A DNA stretch of 64,000 nt from Croceivirga sp. (GCA_028284935.1 JANQQQ010000004.1:1-64000); one strand, 5' to 3'; counted from the stretch's first letter, positions 17,840-26,710 are shown. Notes: generated by a model not told the origin, from the sequence alone. Program-made: numbers and translations.

Positions 17840-18541
17840 ATGAAGAAAATCCTCACCACTTTCATGCTCCTAACCATAACTTTGGGGTTCTCGCAGACTA
17901 AAATTTCAGAAACGGATTCAACTTTATTTACCGAGACTTATTACAGAAATTACTTTTTTACTTTTGGGCCAATTTTCAATGTTTCTGAATCTCTTATTGG
18001 ACTACAAGTCGGTAATGGGAATGATGAGCAACCGATTGTTCATTTTGAGGACATTTCCGCGGACATTCTGTATAAAGTAAGCGGACAAACAGACTTTAGT
18101 GAAAACTATTCAATTGGTGGTGAGGTGTCATGGAATTATCCATTCAAAGCCAAACTCTCGATATTTACGTTGAACTTTAACCAAATTCGGATTGTCGATA
18201 ATGGCTTTTTTAATAGAAATGTTGGCTTAGCTACCAGATACTACTTAAGATTTACACCAAACGTGCACATTTTAGCAAAACTTAGCCACCAAAGGTTAAA
18301 TCAACAAAACAATGTTGGATTTGGACTTGGACTTCAAAACGAACATCGAAAAATATATTATGGCTTTAGAACAGACTATTTTAAGGACTATTTCAACTAT
18401 TCTGTTTTTCTGCAGGGTTTTCTCTTAAAGAGCAAACTTAGTCTACGACTTACCTACGACCGAATCGATAATTTCGACTTTTTTAATGTTGGACTTAACT
18501 ATGTGATAATAAAAACAGCCGCCAACAAGGTGTATGATTAA
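17840..18541 (+). CDS. Outer-membrane beta-barrel protein
   Basis: This 233-residue protein has a signal peptide (TLGFSQ). Alternating amphipathic strands rich in Tyr/Phe/Asn follow (NVGLATRYYLRFTPNVHILAKLS, GFGLGLQNEHRKIYYGF, FDFFNVGLNYVII), as expected for a small outer-membrane barrel. The final barrel strand ends at NVGLNYVII. The last residues (KTAANKVYD) are encoded by the R''-L'' arm of the following site, so the reading frame overlaps the recombination site by about 24 nt. It is the sole gene of cassette 16. Confidence 0.7.
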   Translation: MKKILTTFMLLTITLGFSQTKISETDSTLFTETYYRNYFFTFGPIFNVSESLIGLQVGNGNDEQPIVHFEDISADILYKVSGQTDFSENYSIGGEVSWNYPFKAKLSIFTLNFNQIRIVDNGFFNRNVGLATRYYLRFTPNVHILAKLSHQRLNQQNNVGFGLGLQNEHRKIYYGFRTDYFKDYFNYSVFLQGFLLKSKLSLRLTYDRIDNFDFFNVGLNYVIIKTAANKVYD

Positions 18542-18653
18542 TTGCGGTCGGATTTCCTAAAATGGAAATCCTTGCAATCAACTATCTTCGGTACAGGCGG
18601 ACATTTCACATTGCAAAAGTCCACAACTAATCCTACACGAGCCGTTGGTTATA
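18517..18653 (+). repeat. attC-like site s16
   Basis: R'' GCCGCCAAC matches its own cassette start GTTAGCGGT (17819) at 7 of 9 positions. It is subfamily C, nearly the same sequence as the window-edge site. R' GTTGGTTATA begins at 18644. Confidence 0.83.
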
Positions 18654-18673
18654 ATTAAAGAAAACATCTATCC

Positions 18674-19558
18674 ATGAAAAAAACATATTGTTCGATTTTA
18701 TTGTTCTCATCAATATATACCTATTCCCAAATTGAAATACATGATTCTGATTTAAACAAACTGGTTGAAATCGGTGAATACTATTCTAAGAATGTAATGT
18801 TAACCCAAAAGTCTGCTATCGAAGACTTAGAGAATTTTAGAACTGAGAAATTAAAAAATATAGTGAACGTACTTCAAATTCAGTCTAAACAAAGTATTGA
18901 AATTTTAGATAAAAAATATTTGAACAGACCAAATTATGATGATTTAGTAATGTGGTACGTAATTAGAGAAATACATTACAATTTGACCGACAGGGAAAAT
19001 GAATCCAGAGCTAGCATTGAAATTGCCAGAGAGGTAGCAAAAAAGAAGATTGATGAAAGATGGTTATTAGACAATTATTATCATAGACTATATGGAGCCG
19101 TTGCCATGATTTTTAATTCAACCGACCTGAGTGAATATAATATTGAACTAGACAACTATGGATTAAAGTCCAACACAGAGAAAGCTATTGTCTTTCTAAA
19201 TCTAATGGATGCCCTTGGAACTAGATTTAGAGTTCTTCAAGTGATGAAGAATTATAAAAAGTTAATGGATTTTACTTCTAGAATGCCAAAGTTCAATGGT
19301 AAAGAATATTATTACTACACGGACTTTCAATATGAAGATTTTGAATGGATTGGGCACAAAAAAATTGAAATGTTCGATGAAAGACATATTGGGCTTTTGT
19401 ATGAAATAATTTTGGCACATATGGACGCTGAATCGGATATTAACGGAAAAAAAGAAACATTGGAAATTTACCAGAACTCTATTATGACTAAGCCGGAATA
19501 TTTTAAATATTCAAGTCTTGAATCAGATTTGAAAAAGCTATATAAAAAAAGTAAATAA
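18674..19558 (+). CDS. Secreted protein, unrecognised
   Basis: This 294-residue protein has a signal peptide (SSIYTYSQ). The mature part is mostly helical and charged (TQKSAIEDLENFRTEKLKN; ESRASIEIAREVAKKKIDERW), with an aromatic patch EYYYYTDFQYEDFEW near residue 215. No known domain or catalytic motif was recognised. It is the sole gene of cassette 17. Confidence 0.6.
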   Translation: MKKTYCSILLFSSIYTYSQIEIHDSDLNKLVEIGEYYSKNVMLTQKSAIEDLENFRTEKLKNIVNVLQIQSKQSIEILDKKYLNRPNYDDLVMWYVIREIHYNLTDRENESRASIEIAREVAKKKIDERWLLDNYYHRLYGAVAMIFNSTDLSEYNIELDNYGLKSNTEKAIVFLNLMDALGTRFRVLQVMKNYKKLMDFTSRMPKFNGKEYYYYTDFQYEDFEWIGHKKIEMFDERHIGLLYEIILAHMDAESDINGKKETLEIYQNSIMTKPEYFKYSSLESDLKKLYKKSK

Positions 19559-19559
19559 C

Positions 19560-19700
19560 TATAGGTAACAATGGCTATAATTCAACTTTCCCTTTGTACC
19601 ACAATCGAAATCTCTAACTTTAAAATGGTTTGATTTCTTTCTTGAAATTTTCTAATCGAAAATTCCCAAGCCGAAATCATAGCCGAGACCGTTGGCGTTA
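19560..19700 (+). repeat. attC-like site s17
   Basis: R'' ATAGGTAAC matches its own cassette start GTTGGTTAT (18644) at 6 of 9 positions. It is subfamily A. R' GTTGGCGTTA begins at 19691. Confidence 0.8.
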
Positions 19701-19722
19701 ATTTAAGGAAGTTCGCATTTGA

Positions 19723-20210
19723 ATGGAAAATACAGGAATAATACCTGAGATATCAAGCTTTGAAGACTTATTAAAAAAGTTGGAATATGATTTGAAAAGA
19801 TACTATAAAAACAATCATTCTTACGAATTTATTGATTGTATAATGTCACTAAACGCTCTTCCGGAATGGATTAAAACTCCAATGACACATCGGATGAGTT
19901 AAAGGATTTGGCACGTGAAAAAGAATCAATTATGAAAGGTAACAACGGATTTCAATTCGACGAATCGAAACTGGAATCTGAAATTGATCACCAGTTGAGA
20001 TTTATTAGACTTTTTTGCAATCATTCCAAGCACAAAACGGACTCTGGACATATTCCACGTATAATTTCGAAATACGGAGCTACTCTTCCTATGACATTAC
20101 CGGCGAAATTATATAGCATAATTGCGATAGGACAAATAGAATTTGACGCTGAGTTTTTACTTAGGAACGTCCATAATTTCTGGAAACGAAATATTGAAAA
20201 TAAAAACTAA
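19723..20210 (+). pseudogene. Frameshifted gene, family not recognised
   Basis: ATG 19723 opens MENTGIIPEISSFEDLLKK.. and reads to ALPEWIKT, then stops shortly after at MRMS*. The track ORF from 19908 continues the same protein in the -1 frame. Reading back from it gives SNDTSDELKDLAREKES directly after WIKT, so one base is missing near 19880 (TTAAAACTCC). The joined product would be about 162 residues, helical, with HQLRFIRLFCNHSKH, which recalls HEPN-like helices. It is the sole gene of cassette 18. Confidence 0.6.
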
Positions 20211-20366
20211 TGCCAAAACGGTGTATAATTAATTGCGACTGGATTCCTGAAACGGAATCCTTTGCAATCAATTATCTTTAGTCTCAGGCAGACATTTTCC
20301 CGGCTTCGACAAGCCCAGCCTACATGAAATGTCCGCAACCAATGCTACACATGACCGTTGTACATA
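20207..20366 (+). repeat. attC-like site s18
   Basis: R'' TAATGCCAAAAC corresponds to the reverse complement of its own start GTTGGCGTTA (19691), with the AAC core changed to AAA. It is subfamily C, with TTCGACAAGCCCAGCC in the right arm. R' GTTGTACATA begins at 20357. Confidence 0.78.
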
Positions 20367-20375
20367 ATGCCACAA

Positions 20376-21056
20376 ATGAAAAGCCTACTGACATTCATAT
20401 TAATAATAATTGGTTTAAAGGTATTTGCCACACCACAAGTTCCTGATATCTTAATTTATAATGGAAAGGAATATGAATGGAGTGGTTATAGTCCCGCTTT
20501 TGAATATTTTGAGCTGAACAATTTTCAACCACCAGAAGAAGCAGTCATTACTACTGGAAACTATTCTGTATTCATAATGACATACGAAATAGTTGACCAA
20601 AAACTATATTTAATAGACGTTGAAGTTGAAGTGGAACAAGAATCTGAATATGGTTCTGACTATCCTCCAGATTTGGTAAGTAAATCAGTTTTCAAAAGCT
20701 ACTTTCCTAATGGGAAAAGGTTTCTAGTGGACTTCTATTCTAATATTCAACTAATTCCATACGGAGAAGTTATCGAAGTAACTAAAAACGATTGGACTGA
20801 CATTCATTGGGAAGATTATTTAGTATTCGAAATAAATAATGGAACTGTAATAACTGAACTTGACGTGAATTACAAACAGTTTAACAGACTTAAAAGAAAA
20901 CAATTTAGAGCATTCAAAAAAACAACTGAATATCAAAAAACCACCGAACTTGAAAAAGAAAACCTTAATAGATTTAATGAATTTCGACCAAACAAATTTA
21001 CGATGGATGAATATTTGGAATTGATTATTTTGAGGCTAATAAAACAATTAAAATAA
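20376..21056 (+). CDS. Secreted protein, unrecognised
   Basis: This is a 226-residue protein. The track starts at TTG 20358 inside the R' core. ATG 20367 (MPQMK..) and ATG 20376 (MKSLLTFILIII) are possible; 20376 gives a clean signal peptide ending near VFA. The mature N-terminus (PDILIYNGKEYEWSGYSPAFEYFEL) is beta-rich and is followed by a highly charged helical tail. No family was recognised. It is the sole gene of cassette 19, with a leader of under 20 nt after the core. Confidence 0.6.
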   Translation: MKSLLTFILIIIGLKVFATPQVPDILIYNGKEYEWSGYSPAFEYFELNNFQPPEEAVITTGNYSVFIMTYEIVDQKLYLIDVEVEVEQESEYGSDYPPDLVSKSVFKSYFPNGKRFLVDFYSNIQLIPYGEVIEVTKNDWTDIHWEDYLVFEINNGTVITELDVNYKQFNRLKRKQFRAFKKTTEYQKTTELEKENLNRFNEFRPNKFTMDEYLELIILRLIKQLK

Positions 21057-21061
21057 AGCAC

Positions 21062-21224
21062 TATTTACAACAATGGCTATAAGTAAGGGCGCCGTTCTCG
21101 CCTACCCTTCGGCTAGCGCTGCGCTTCTTAGAATCAGAATCCTCGTGGATTTTCAGTTTGGTGTGTACTTGCAAAGCTAAGTGATAACCCACACAACTAC
21201 CTATATCCGAGACCGTTGTGTGTA
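21062..21224 (+). repeat. attC-like site s19
   Basis: R'' TATTTACAAC matches its own cassette start GTTGTACATA (20357) at 9 of 10 positions. The L boxes are AATGGCTATAAGTA and CTATATCCGAGACC. It has the same type of loop as the decayed site at 12336 (subfamily H). R' GTTGTGTGTA begins at 21215. Confidence 0.82.
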
Positions 21225-21251
21225 ATTTGAACGGTAAAAGTTCTACAAAAA

Positions 21252-21767
21252 ATGAATGTAACGATTAGGAAATGGCAATTATCGGATATTGACAATCTTG
21301 TTCGATATGCAAACAACAAAAAGATTTCAGACAATTTGGCCGACGCTTTCCCATTTCCATACTCAAAAGAATTCGGATTGGAATTTATAGAAAGAGTTTC
21401 TAATGAGCAACCGACAAAAATTTTCGCGATTACATCTGAAAATATGGCAATCGGTTCGATCGGAATATTTCCCGACCAAGATATTTATAGAAAAAATGGA
21501 GCTATTGCATATTGGATTGCTGAACCATATTGGGGAAAAGGAATAGCGACTTCTGCAATTGAACAAATTTTAAGATATGGATTTGACGTACTCAGACTGA
21601 CAAGGATTTACGCCAAACCGTTTGGAACGAATATCGGTTCGCAACGTGTTCTTGAAAAAATGGGGTTTGAATTAGAGGCAACAATTCCAAAAGCAGTATT
21701 TAAAAACAATATTTATTTGGACGAAAAAATATATGGAAAAATAAAAAGTACACACAACAGTGTATAA
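21252..21767 (+). CDS. GNAT N-acetyltransferase (RimJ/RimL-like)
   Basis: This 171-residue GNAT protein begins MNVTIRKWQLSDIDNLVRYANN. The acetyl-CoA loop is AEPYWGKGIATSAIEQI, and IGSQRVLEKMGFELEA is the typical motif B of RimJ-type acetyltransferases. The acceptor is unknown. The C-terminal THNSV and the TAA stop are encoded inside the R''-L'' arm of the next site. It is the sole gene of cassette 20. Confidence 0.82.
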   Translation: MNVTIRKWQLSDIDNLVRYANNKKISDNLADAFPFPYSKEFGLEFIERVSNEQPTKIFAITSENMAIGSIGIFPDQDIYRKNGAIAYWIAEPYWGKGIATSAIEQILRYGFDVLRLTRIYAKPFGTNIGSQRVLEKMGFELEATIPKAVFKNNIYLDEKIYGKIKSTHNSV

Positions 21768-21822
21768 CCGAAAATTAATGCATAGTAGCCCTAACGGACG
21801 ATTATATGAGCCATTTGCACAA
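21749..21822 (+). repeat. Short attC-like site s20
   Basis: R'' TACACACAAC is the exact reverse complement of its own cassette start GTTGTGTGTA (21215). The hairpin is short (subfamily E: GTGTATAACCG and CGGACGATTATATGAG). The R' side is decayed (GAGCCATTTGCAC, core at about 21813). Confidence 0.78.
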
Positions 21823-21847
21823 TTACATGAGAAAGAAAAGTTGAATA

Positions 21848-22297
21848 TTGATTTTCGTGATTCTTGGTCAAATGTTGGCCATTTCTATTTCATGTAATCG
21901 AATAGCGAAACCTATTAATCCCGAATTGAAAATGGAATCCTTAACATTCGAAAAATGGTTAACCGAAATCGGAAGTTCAAAGAATTTTAGTCAGGAAATT
22001 AAGGCTTTGAACTTTGGACTATTTGAAATAGAAAATGGATACGGGATTTATCTAATTGGTTCAAAAGAATATGATGAAAATAATGGGGATTGGGCGACAA
22101 ATGAAGATTTTGTTCCAAAAAACAAATATTATTATATCGAACAATCCGAAAAACAGGAATGGGAGGAATTCCAAAAAGATACCAGGAAAAGGATTTTGGA
22201 CTATTTAGATTCTAAAAAAGAGGACGGACTGATTTTTAATCGCGTTAGACACATTACGATTGGATTTGATGATGGAAATTTGAATTTAATAAAATAA
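21848..22297 (+). CDS. Putative lipoprotein with doubtful start, unrecognised
   Basis: The track starts at TTG 21848. An in-frame ATG lies upstream at 21827 (MRKKS), but a TGA (21842) separates it. MRKKS plus IFVILGQMLAISISC would make a normal lipoprotein signal with lipobox SISC, so the TGA looks like a nonsense mutation; alternatively TTG 21848 is used. The remaining roughly 130 residues form a small acidic domain (FEIENGYGIYLIGSKEYDENNGDW..). No family was recognised. It is the sole gene of cassette 21. Confidence 0.5.
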   Translation: MIFVILGQMLAISISCNRIAKPINPELKMESLTFEKWLTEIGSSKNFSQEIKALNFGLFEIENGYGIYLIGSKEYDENNGDWATNEDFVPKNKYYYIEQSEKQEWEEFQKDTRKRILDYLDSKKEDGLIFNRVRHITIGFDDGNLNLIK

Positions 22298-22298
22298 C

Positions 22299-22474
22299 TC
22301 CGCACAACAGGGAGTATAATTCATTGCTTCCTTCCAACCCTTATTAATTTTTTAAATTTAATATCCAATAGACAAGCCTCGACGATGAATTCAACAGTGC
22401 CTTCCTCTCCCCTTGCGCCAAGCTCAGGGTCGTTGGAGGCAATAACGAAATCATAGCCGAGACCGTTGTAAGCC
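22299..22474 (+). repeat. attC-like site s21
   Basis: R'' CTCCGCACAAC does not clearly match the decayed start of its own cassette (21813). It is subfamily B, with a GCCAAGCTCAGGG insert in the loop. R' GTTGTAAGCC begins at 22465. Confidence 0.8.
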
Positions 22475-22477
22475 ATT

Positions 22478-23308
22478 TTGAAAAAATATATTGCCATAAT
22501 AAGCTCGCTAATTTTGCTTTCCTGTTTGGAAAGCAGTGAGGATAGAATTGTTAGAAAACTTAGCTTTGAACTTGACTCGAGAGGACTAGAGATTGATACC
22601 GTAATTACCATAAACGCAACGGAAATCCTAGTTAGTCCCAAAGACTACAAAAAAGAACGTTTGACCGTTTACCTTTACGACTTTATTAAGGTGAAAAATG
22701 AAGATTCTTTAGAAACTTTACTTGAGCAACAAGCAGATAGAATTCAAGCTTGGTTCGAATTACCTGAATGGGACAATGAAAGTGATGTATTTTCACCTTG
22801 GCTAACATCAAGGCTAAAGGACCCAGAAATCTACAAACAAAAGCACACGGAAAACTATGCTTTGATTTTTAACCATACCAATACTGAAACTCATAAAATG
22901 ACCTCAGTTGGAAAAAGACTTCTTGGTCATTGGAAAATGACGGAAAAGGAATTCGAAAAATGGGCTAAGGATTATTTGAATACTAGATATAAAAAAGAGG
23001 CCCAACTAATAAAAACTCCACATAAGGACTTAGAACTCTTTCAACTTAAATGTCCCTGGAATCAACAACTTTCCTATGGTTTAATTTTTACGGAAAACTT
23101 TAAAAACGAGGCTTCAGACAAAATTGGCTACCCTTTCCATGTTCTCTTGAACGGTAATTTTCCAGTCTACATTTCAAAAAAAGGTGATTTGAAAGTTTTG
23201 AAAAAAAGCATTGAAGAGATGGAATCAAGAATAAAACAAAGGGACATTTTACCAACGGAGTTAATTACTTATACGAGAAACGGAATTGAAATATCTGAAA
23301 TAAAATAA
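22478..23308 (+). CDS. Lipoprotein, TTG start, unrecognised
   Basis: This 276-residue protein starts at TTG 22478 (MKKYIAIISSLILLSC), only 3 nt after the R' decamer. The perfect lipobox LLSC and the lack of any other start support this. The mature protein is soluble and charged (KDYKKERLTVYLYDFIKVKN; KTPHKDLELFQLKCPWN). No domain was recognised. It is the sole gene of cassette 22, whose two ends match perfectly. Confidence 0.65.
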   Translation: MKKYIAIISSLILLSCLESSEDRIVRKLSFELDSRGLEIDTVITINATEILVSPKDYKKERLTVYLYDFIKVKNEDSLETLLEQQADRIQAWFELPEWDNESDVFSPWLTSRLKDPEIYKQKHTENYALIFNHTNTETHKMTSVGKRLLGHWKMTEKEFEKWAKDYLNTRYKKEAQLIKTPHKDLELFQLKCPWNQQLSYGLIFTENFKNEASDKIGYPFHVLLNGNFPVYISKKGDLKVLKKSIEEMESRIKQRDILPTELITYTRNGIEISEIK

Positions 23309-23312
23309 AAAC

Positions 23313-23439
23313 GGCTTACAACAAGGGCTATAATTCGGCTTTCCTTTGAACAGATCAAAGACCTTAATTTTGAATGACGACTGGATTTCTTGGTTGGAAA
23401 ATCCCGTTGGGATTTCACAAGCCGAAACCGTTGCCTGAA
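23313..23439 (+). repeat. attC-like site s22
   Basis: R'' GGCTTACAAC is the exact reverse complement of its own cassette start GTTGTAAGCC (22465). It is subfamily A, but the right L box lacks the usual ATCATAG part (CAAGCCGAAACC). R' GTTGCCTGAA begins at 23430. Confidence 0.82.
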
Positions 23440-23448
23440 AACTGAAAA

Positions 23449-24144
23449 ATGAGAATCCGAAACAACCTATCAACAATAATGATTTTGATTCTTTGCTCTT
23501 GCAACGAAAAGACGGAAGAGCAAAAAACTGCGCAGAATTCAGAATCAATTACCGAATCTAAAACAGAAATAAAAACGGAATTGGAATTAAATATTGATTA
23601 CTCAAAATCTGCCGAACTTTTCGCAAAAGAAGTTTTGAAGGAAAATATCCGAACTCACGTGTTTGATTTGTCGAAATTGGAAAAACCGAATCACCTTCGA
23701 ATTTTCAAATCTGATGGACTCGAAAAAATAATTGCTTATTCAAACAAAAATTATCCACAAAAATCTGAACCTAACTATTACGAACATTTTACGCTTTTTG
23801 TAGCCACATTTGAGAATCAAGAAAATGCTGAAATAGCTTTTGACCGAATTAAATCTGATTCGAAGTATGGATTATCAGAATGGAGTGAATTGGAAAGTGA
23901 CCAATCAGAACGAGTAAGAGCATTGAATATTGGAGCAAAACCTGGTGGAATGATAACTCAAATCGGAAAGCAAATTTTCAGTTTGGTAGAGACTTGTAGA
24001 GAAACACCAATTGGTGGAACTTGGAAAGACTACGAAAATAAATTCATTGGATTTGTAACAACAAACGAAATGGAAATTGAGGTTCTAAATTCCTATTGCG
24101 GAATGGATAGATATAAAATTGAGAAAATAAAAGCCAGCGGGTAA
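23449..24144 (+). CDS. Lipoprotein, unrecognised
   Basis: This 231-residue protein has lipobox LCSC (MILILCSCNEK), then a low-complexity Ser/Thr/Glu linker (about 22-50) and a soluble domain of about 170 residues. That domain includes HFTLFVATFENQENAEIAFDRI and a conserved-looking GMITQIGKQIFSLVETC. No family was recognised. The stop codon TAA lies inside the R'' box. It is the sole gene of cassette 23. Confidence 0.6.
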   Translation: MRIRNNLSTIMILILCSCNEKTEEQKTAQNSESITESKTEIKTELELNIDYSKSAELFAKEVLKENIRTHVFDLSKLEKPNHLRIFKSDGLEKIIAYSNKNYPQKSEPNYYEHFTLFVATFENQENAEIAFDRIKSDSKYGLSEWSELESDQSERVRALNIGAKPGGMITQIGKQIFSLVETCRETPIGGTWKDYENKFIGFVTTNEMEIEVLNSYCGMDRYKIEKIKASG

Positions 24145-24295
24145 CAATGTATAACCGCAATTTCGGCAGATTCGACTACCCTTCAACAAGCTCAGGGCAG
24201 GCTAGAATCCACTCGGAATTGCTAAAGGTAGTGCTTAACCGAAAAACCATAACTTGAAAGACGTAGCTAACGGTTATACGAGACCATTGCGGTGC
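24136..24295 (+). repeat. attC-like site s23
   Basis: R'' AGCGGGTAAC partly matches its own cassette start GTTGCCTGAA (23430). The arms TGTATAACCG and CGGTTATACGAGACC belong to subfamily E, with a longer loop carrying CCCTTCAACAAGCTCAGGGC. The R' core is ATTGCGGTGC at 24286. Confidence 0.78.
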
Positions 24296-24303
24296 ATTAG
24301 AAA

Positions 24304-24813
24304 ATGAATACTCGAAAAACTATATCTATTCTTATAAACGGAACTTTTCTGTTCACATGTCTTCTATTTGTACTCGACGGTCTGACTTCGTTCGAAATAA
24401 AAAACCAATTAATTAAATCTTTCGCCTACTATGGGACAATGATTTTGACGCCAATAACACTTATTTGGAATCTTCTTCATTTTATGAGAAGAAATAGTAA
24501 AATTATATCAGTAACGATTCCGCTGGTTAGCCTAATTGGATTATTGGTTGTAGGCCCTTCGAAAATCGCATTTGCATCTTCGGCCTGGAAAACCCAAGAG
24601 ATCGTTTATCAAAATGGACATTCGCATTTTAAGACAGTGGAATTTCAAATGCAAGATGTTGGAGCTTTAGGATACAATAAGAGAACGGTGGAGGTCATGC
24701 ATTTGACTGATCTATTTATGATAGTGGGCCCGGTGGACGAGAATATCGAAGAAAGAATTGAATGGGTAAAAGTCAACATAAAAGTGAATGAACTTGGGTT
24801 AAAATATCCTTGA
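24304..24813 (+). CDS. Membrane protein with three helices, unrecognised
   Basis: This 169-residue protein has three predicted membrane helices (about 8-28, 42-60 and 70-92). An extracytoplasmic C-terminal domain of about 75 residues follows (ASSAWKTQEIVYQNGHSHFKTVEF..). No known family was recognised. It is the sole gene of cassette 24, starting 8 nt after the R' decamer. Confidence 0.6.
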   Translation: MNTRKTISILINGTFLFTCLLFVLDGLTSFEIKNQLIKSFAYYGTMILTPITLIWNLLHFMRRNSKIISVTIPLVSLIGLLVVGPSKIAFASSAWKTQEIVYQNGHSHFKTVEFQMQDVGALGYNKRTVEVMHLTDLFMIVGPVDENIEERIEWVKVNIKVNELGLKYP

Positions 24814-24828
24814 AGAATAAAATAAAAC

Positions 24829-24986
24829 GCACCACTACAAGGGCTAAAAAGCATACTGGGGAGACGATGAAAATTACAATGAGTATATTAAACTCAAATT
24901 GTAAAACGGAAGAATTGCCTCGCTTAAGCTGCGGCGATTTAAGGTACCATTGCCATACCACTTCTTAGCCGGGTCCGTTGTGCAAC
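24829..24986 (+). repeat. attC-like site s24 (divergent)
   Basis: R'' GCACCACTAC matches its own start ATTGCGGTGC (24286) at 7 of 10 positions, but its core is TAC rather than AAC. The left L box is AAGGGCTAAAAAG and the right is CTTAGCCGGGTCC. The loop is unlike any other site here. R' GTTGTGCAAC begins at 24977. Confidence 0.7.
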
Positions 24987-24991
24987 ATATC

Positions 24992-25492
24992 ATGAAAACT
25001 CTAACTGAAATACAAAATATAGTAAATGAATTAGCGAAAAAAATAAACGCATCAACTTATTTATTGCCAACTTTTAGCTCTCCGATTGGAGATGCAACAC
25101 CAAATATTGAGATTGACAATTCAGGACTTTATAATTACGTGATTTCAGAAAGAGGAAATGAGTATGATAGAAAAATCACGTCTGACTTAAATGATTTATT
25201 GTATTGGATTTTTTCATCTGTGACCTTTTCTATGGCTTGTGATTATGAATTAAAAAATAGAATTGAAGATAAAGACTGTCGTAGAATAATATTCGCAAAA
25301 CGGGAAGAATTACTCGGGATTTTAAGCAAAGATTGGGAAGAAAAGGAGAGGAAAAAGCACCAATCAATTCTTGAGAACAGTCCTTTTGATGATTTAGCAG
25401 GATTAAGAGCGACATATTGCGGAGAATTGAGAGCAAAAGGATTACCGGAATCTGAAATTGACAAACTCGCTTATGAAAAATATCCTGAATAA
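24992..25492 (+). CDS. Imm63-like immunity protein
   Basis: This 166-residue protein starts at ATG 24992; the track ORF begins in the attC-like site. The order YNYVISERGNEYDRKIT, DLNDLLYWIFSSVTFSMA, YELKNRIEDKDCRRIIF and ENSPFDDLAG follows the Imm63 family of polymorphic-toxin immunity proteins as I recall it. No cognate toxin sits next to it, so it would be an orphan immunity gene. It is the sole gene of cassette 25. Confidence 0.65.
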   Translation: MKTLTEIQNIVNELAKKINASTYLLPTFSSPIGDATPNIEIDNSGLYNYVISERGNEYDRKITSDLNDLLYWIFSSVTFSMACDYELKNRIEDKDCRRIIFAKREELLGILSKDWEEKERKKHQSILENSPFDDLAGLRATYCGELRAKGLPESEIDKLAYEKYPE

Positions 25493-25497
25493 AATAC

Positions 25498-25573
25498 GTT
25501 GCACAATCATATATAACCGAAAATTAATACATAGTAATCCGTAACTGACGGTTATAAGAGACCGCTGTAACCA
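25498..25573 (+). repeat. Short attC-like site s25
   Basis: R'' GTTGCACAATC matches its own start GTTGTGCAAC (24977), with the AAC core altered to AAT. It is subfamily E (ATATAACCGAAAATTAAT and CGGTTATAAGAGACC). The R' core is GCTGTAACC at 25564 (GTT to GCT). Confidence 0.75.
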
Positions 25574-25591
25574 ATATGAGAAATTCGAATA

Positions 25592-26695
25592 ATGAAAAGA
25601 ATAATTTGTCTTTTTTTAATCCTACTTCTTTTTTCTTGTCAATCAAATCCAACTGACAAAATCCAAAGTTCTAATGACAATATTGTTATTGGAAAACGGC
25701 TTCGTTATACATCAAAAATTCTAAACGAGGAAAGGGAATTATTAATTTCTCTACCTCAAAATTATGATAGAAACATCCATACATATCCGATTATAATTGT
25801 AATGGATGGTGAGTACCTATTTGAAATCACAAATGCAATCGTAAAGATTAAAACGTCGAGAAATGAAATGCCAGAAAGCATTGTTGTTGGAATTCCAAAC
25901 AATACTGGAAATCGTGCTGATATGGCCTTAGAGTTATTTAAAAATGATGGAAATAAATTTTTTGGCAATAATGGTGGTAAATCTAAAGTGTATTCAAATT
26001 TTATATGTAAAGAAATAATTCCATTTTTAGAGAACACATATCGCGTGAATTCTCATAAAACAATAATAGGAATGTCACCAAGTTTCGGTCCAGTATTAGA
26101 AGTATTTTGGAATGAACCTGGAATATTTAGTGGTTACATAGTTTTAGCTGCTGAACTCTCGCTAAAAACAAATACTGGGCAAACAATTGCTCAAAAGTTA
26201 GAAAAATCAATTAAAGATAGTCTACAACCAAGTTCTTCGATTTATATAGGTAAAGCAAGTGACGACTTATTAAAAAGACCACCGGAAGAAGCAGAAGTAT
26301 TTATTAGTCTAAATCAAAAATTGGACTCAATAGCGAATCCAAAGATTAATTATACGATTGAAATACTCGAAAATGAAAATCATTACGGAATGGCAATTTC
26401 TGGAATCGAGCATGGATTAGAAACTATTTATCCCACAGATATTTGGAGAATACCTTACAAAGAATTTTGGAATTCCAATAACCCAGCAAATGAAATAAAA
26501 CTGTTTTATCAGAACCTTTCCGATAATTACGGATTTAAAATTATACCATTGGAAGATTCTTTTTATTATGCACAAACGCTATTGGGTACTGCAAGAAGGT
26601 TAAAAAGACAGGGGCGAATAAATGAATTGAAAGATGTTTTAGATTTAGGGTTAGAATATTACCCTAATTCAATAGAACTGAAAACACAAAACTGA
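25592..26695 (+). CDS. Esterase-type alpha/beta hydrolase lipoprotein
   Basis: This 367-residue lipoprotein has lipobox LFSC. The fold is of the esterase D/IroE type: RELLISLPQNYDR, YPIIIVMDGEYLFE, VVGIPNN..RADM, then FICKEIIPFLENTYRV. The nucleophile segment is IIGMSPSFGP (about 155), a variant of the usual GHSxGG. A candidate His lies in ENENHYGMA (about 265). A TPR-like C-terminal tail follows. It probably hydrolyses esters in the periplasm. It is the sole gene of cassette 26. Confidence 0.75.
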   Translation: MKRIICLFLILLLFSCQSNPTDKIQSSNDNIVIGKRLRYTSKILNEERELLISLPQNYDRNIHTYPIIIVMDGEYLFEITNAIVKIKTSRNEMPESIVVGIPNNTGNRADMALELFKNDGNKFFGNNGGKSKVYSNFICKEIIPFLENTYRVNSHKTIIGMSPSFGPVLEVFWNEPGIFSGYIVLAAELSLKTNTGQTIAQKLEKSIKDSLQPSSSIYIGKASDDLLKRPPEEAEVFISLNQKLDSIANPKINYTIEILENENHYGMAISGIEHGLETIYPTDIWRIPYKEFWNSNNPANEIKLFYQNLSDNYGFKIIPLEDSFYYAQTLLGTARRLKRQGRINELKDVLDLGLEYYPNSIELKTQN

Positions 26696-26710
26696 AAATA
26701 AAATAAAAAC

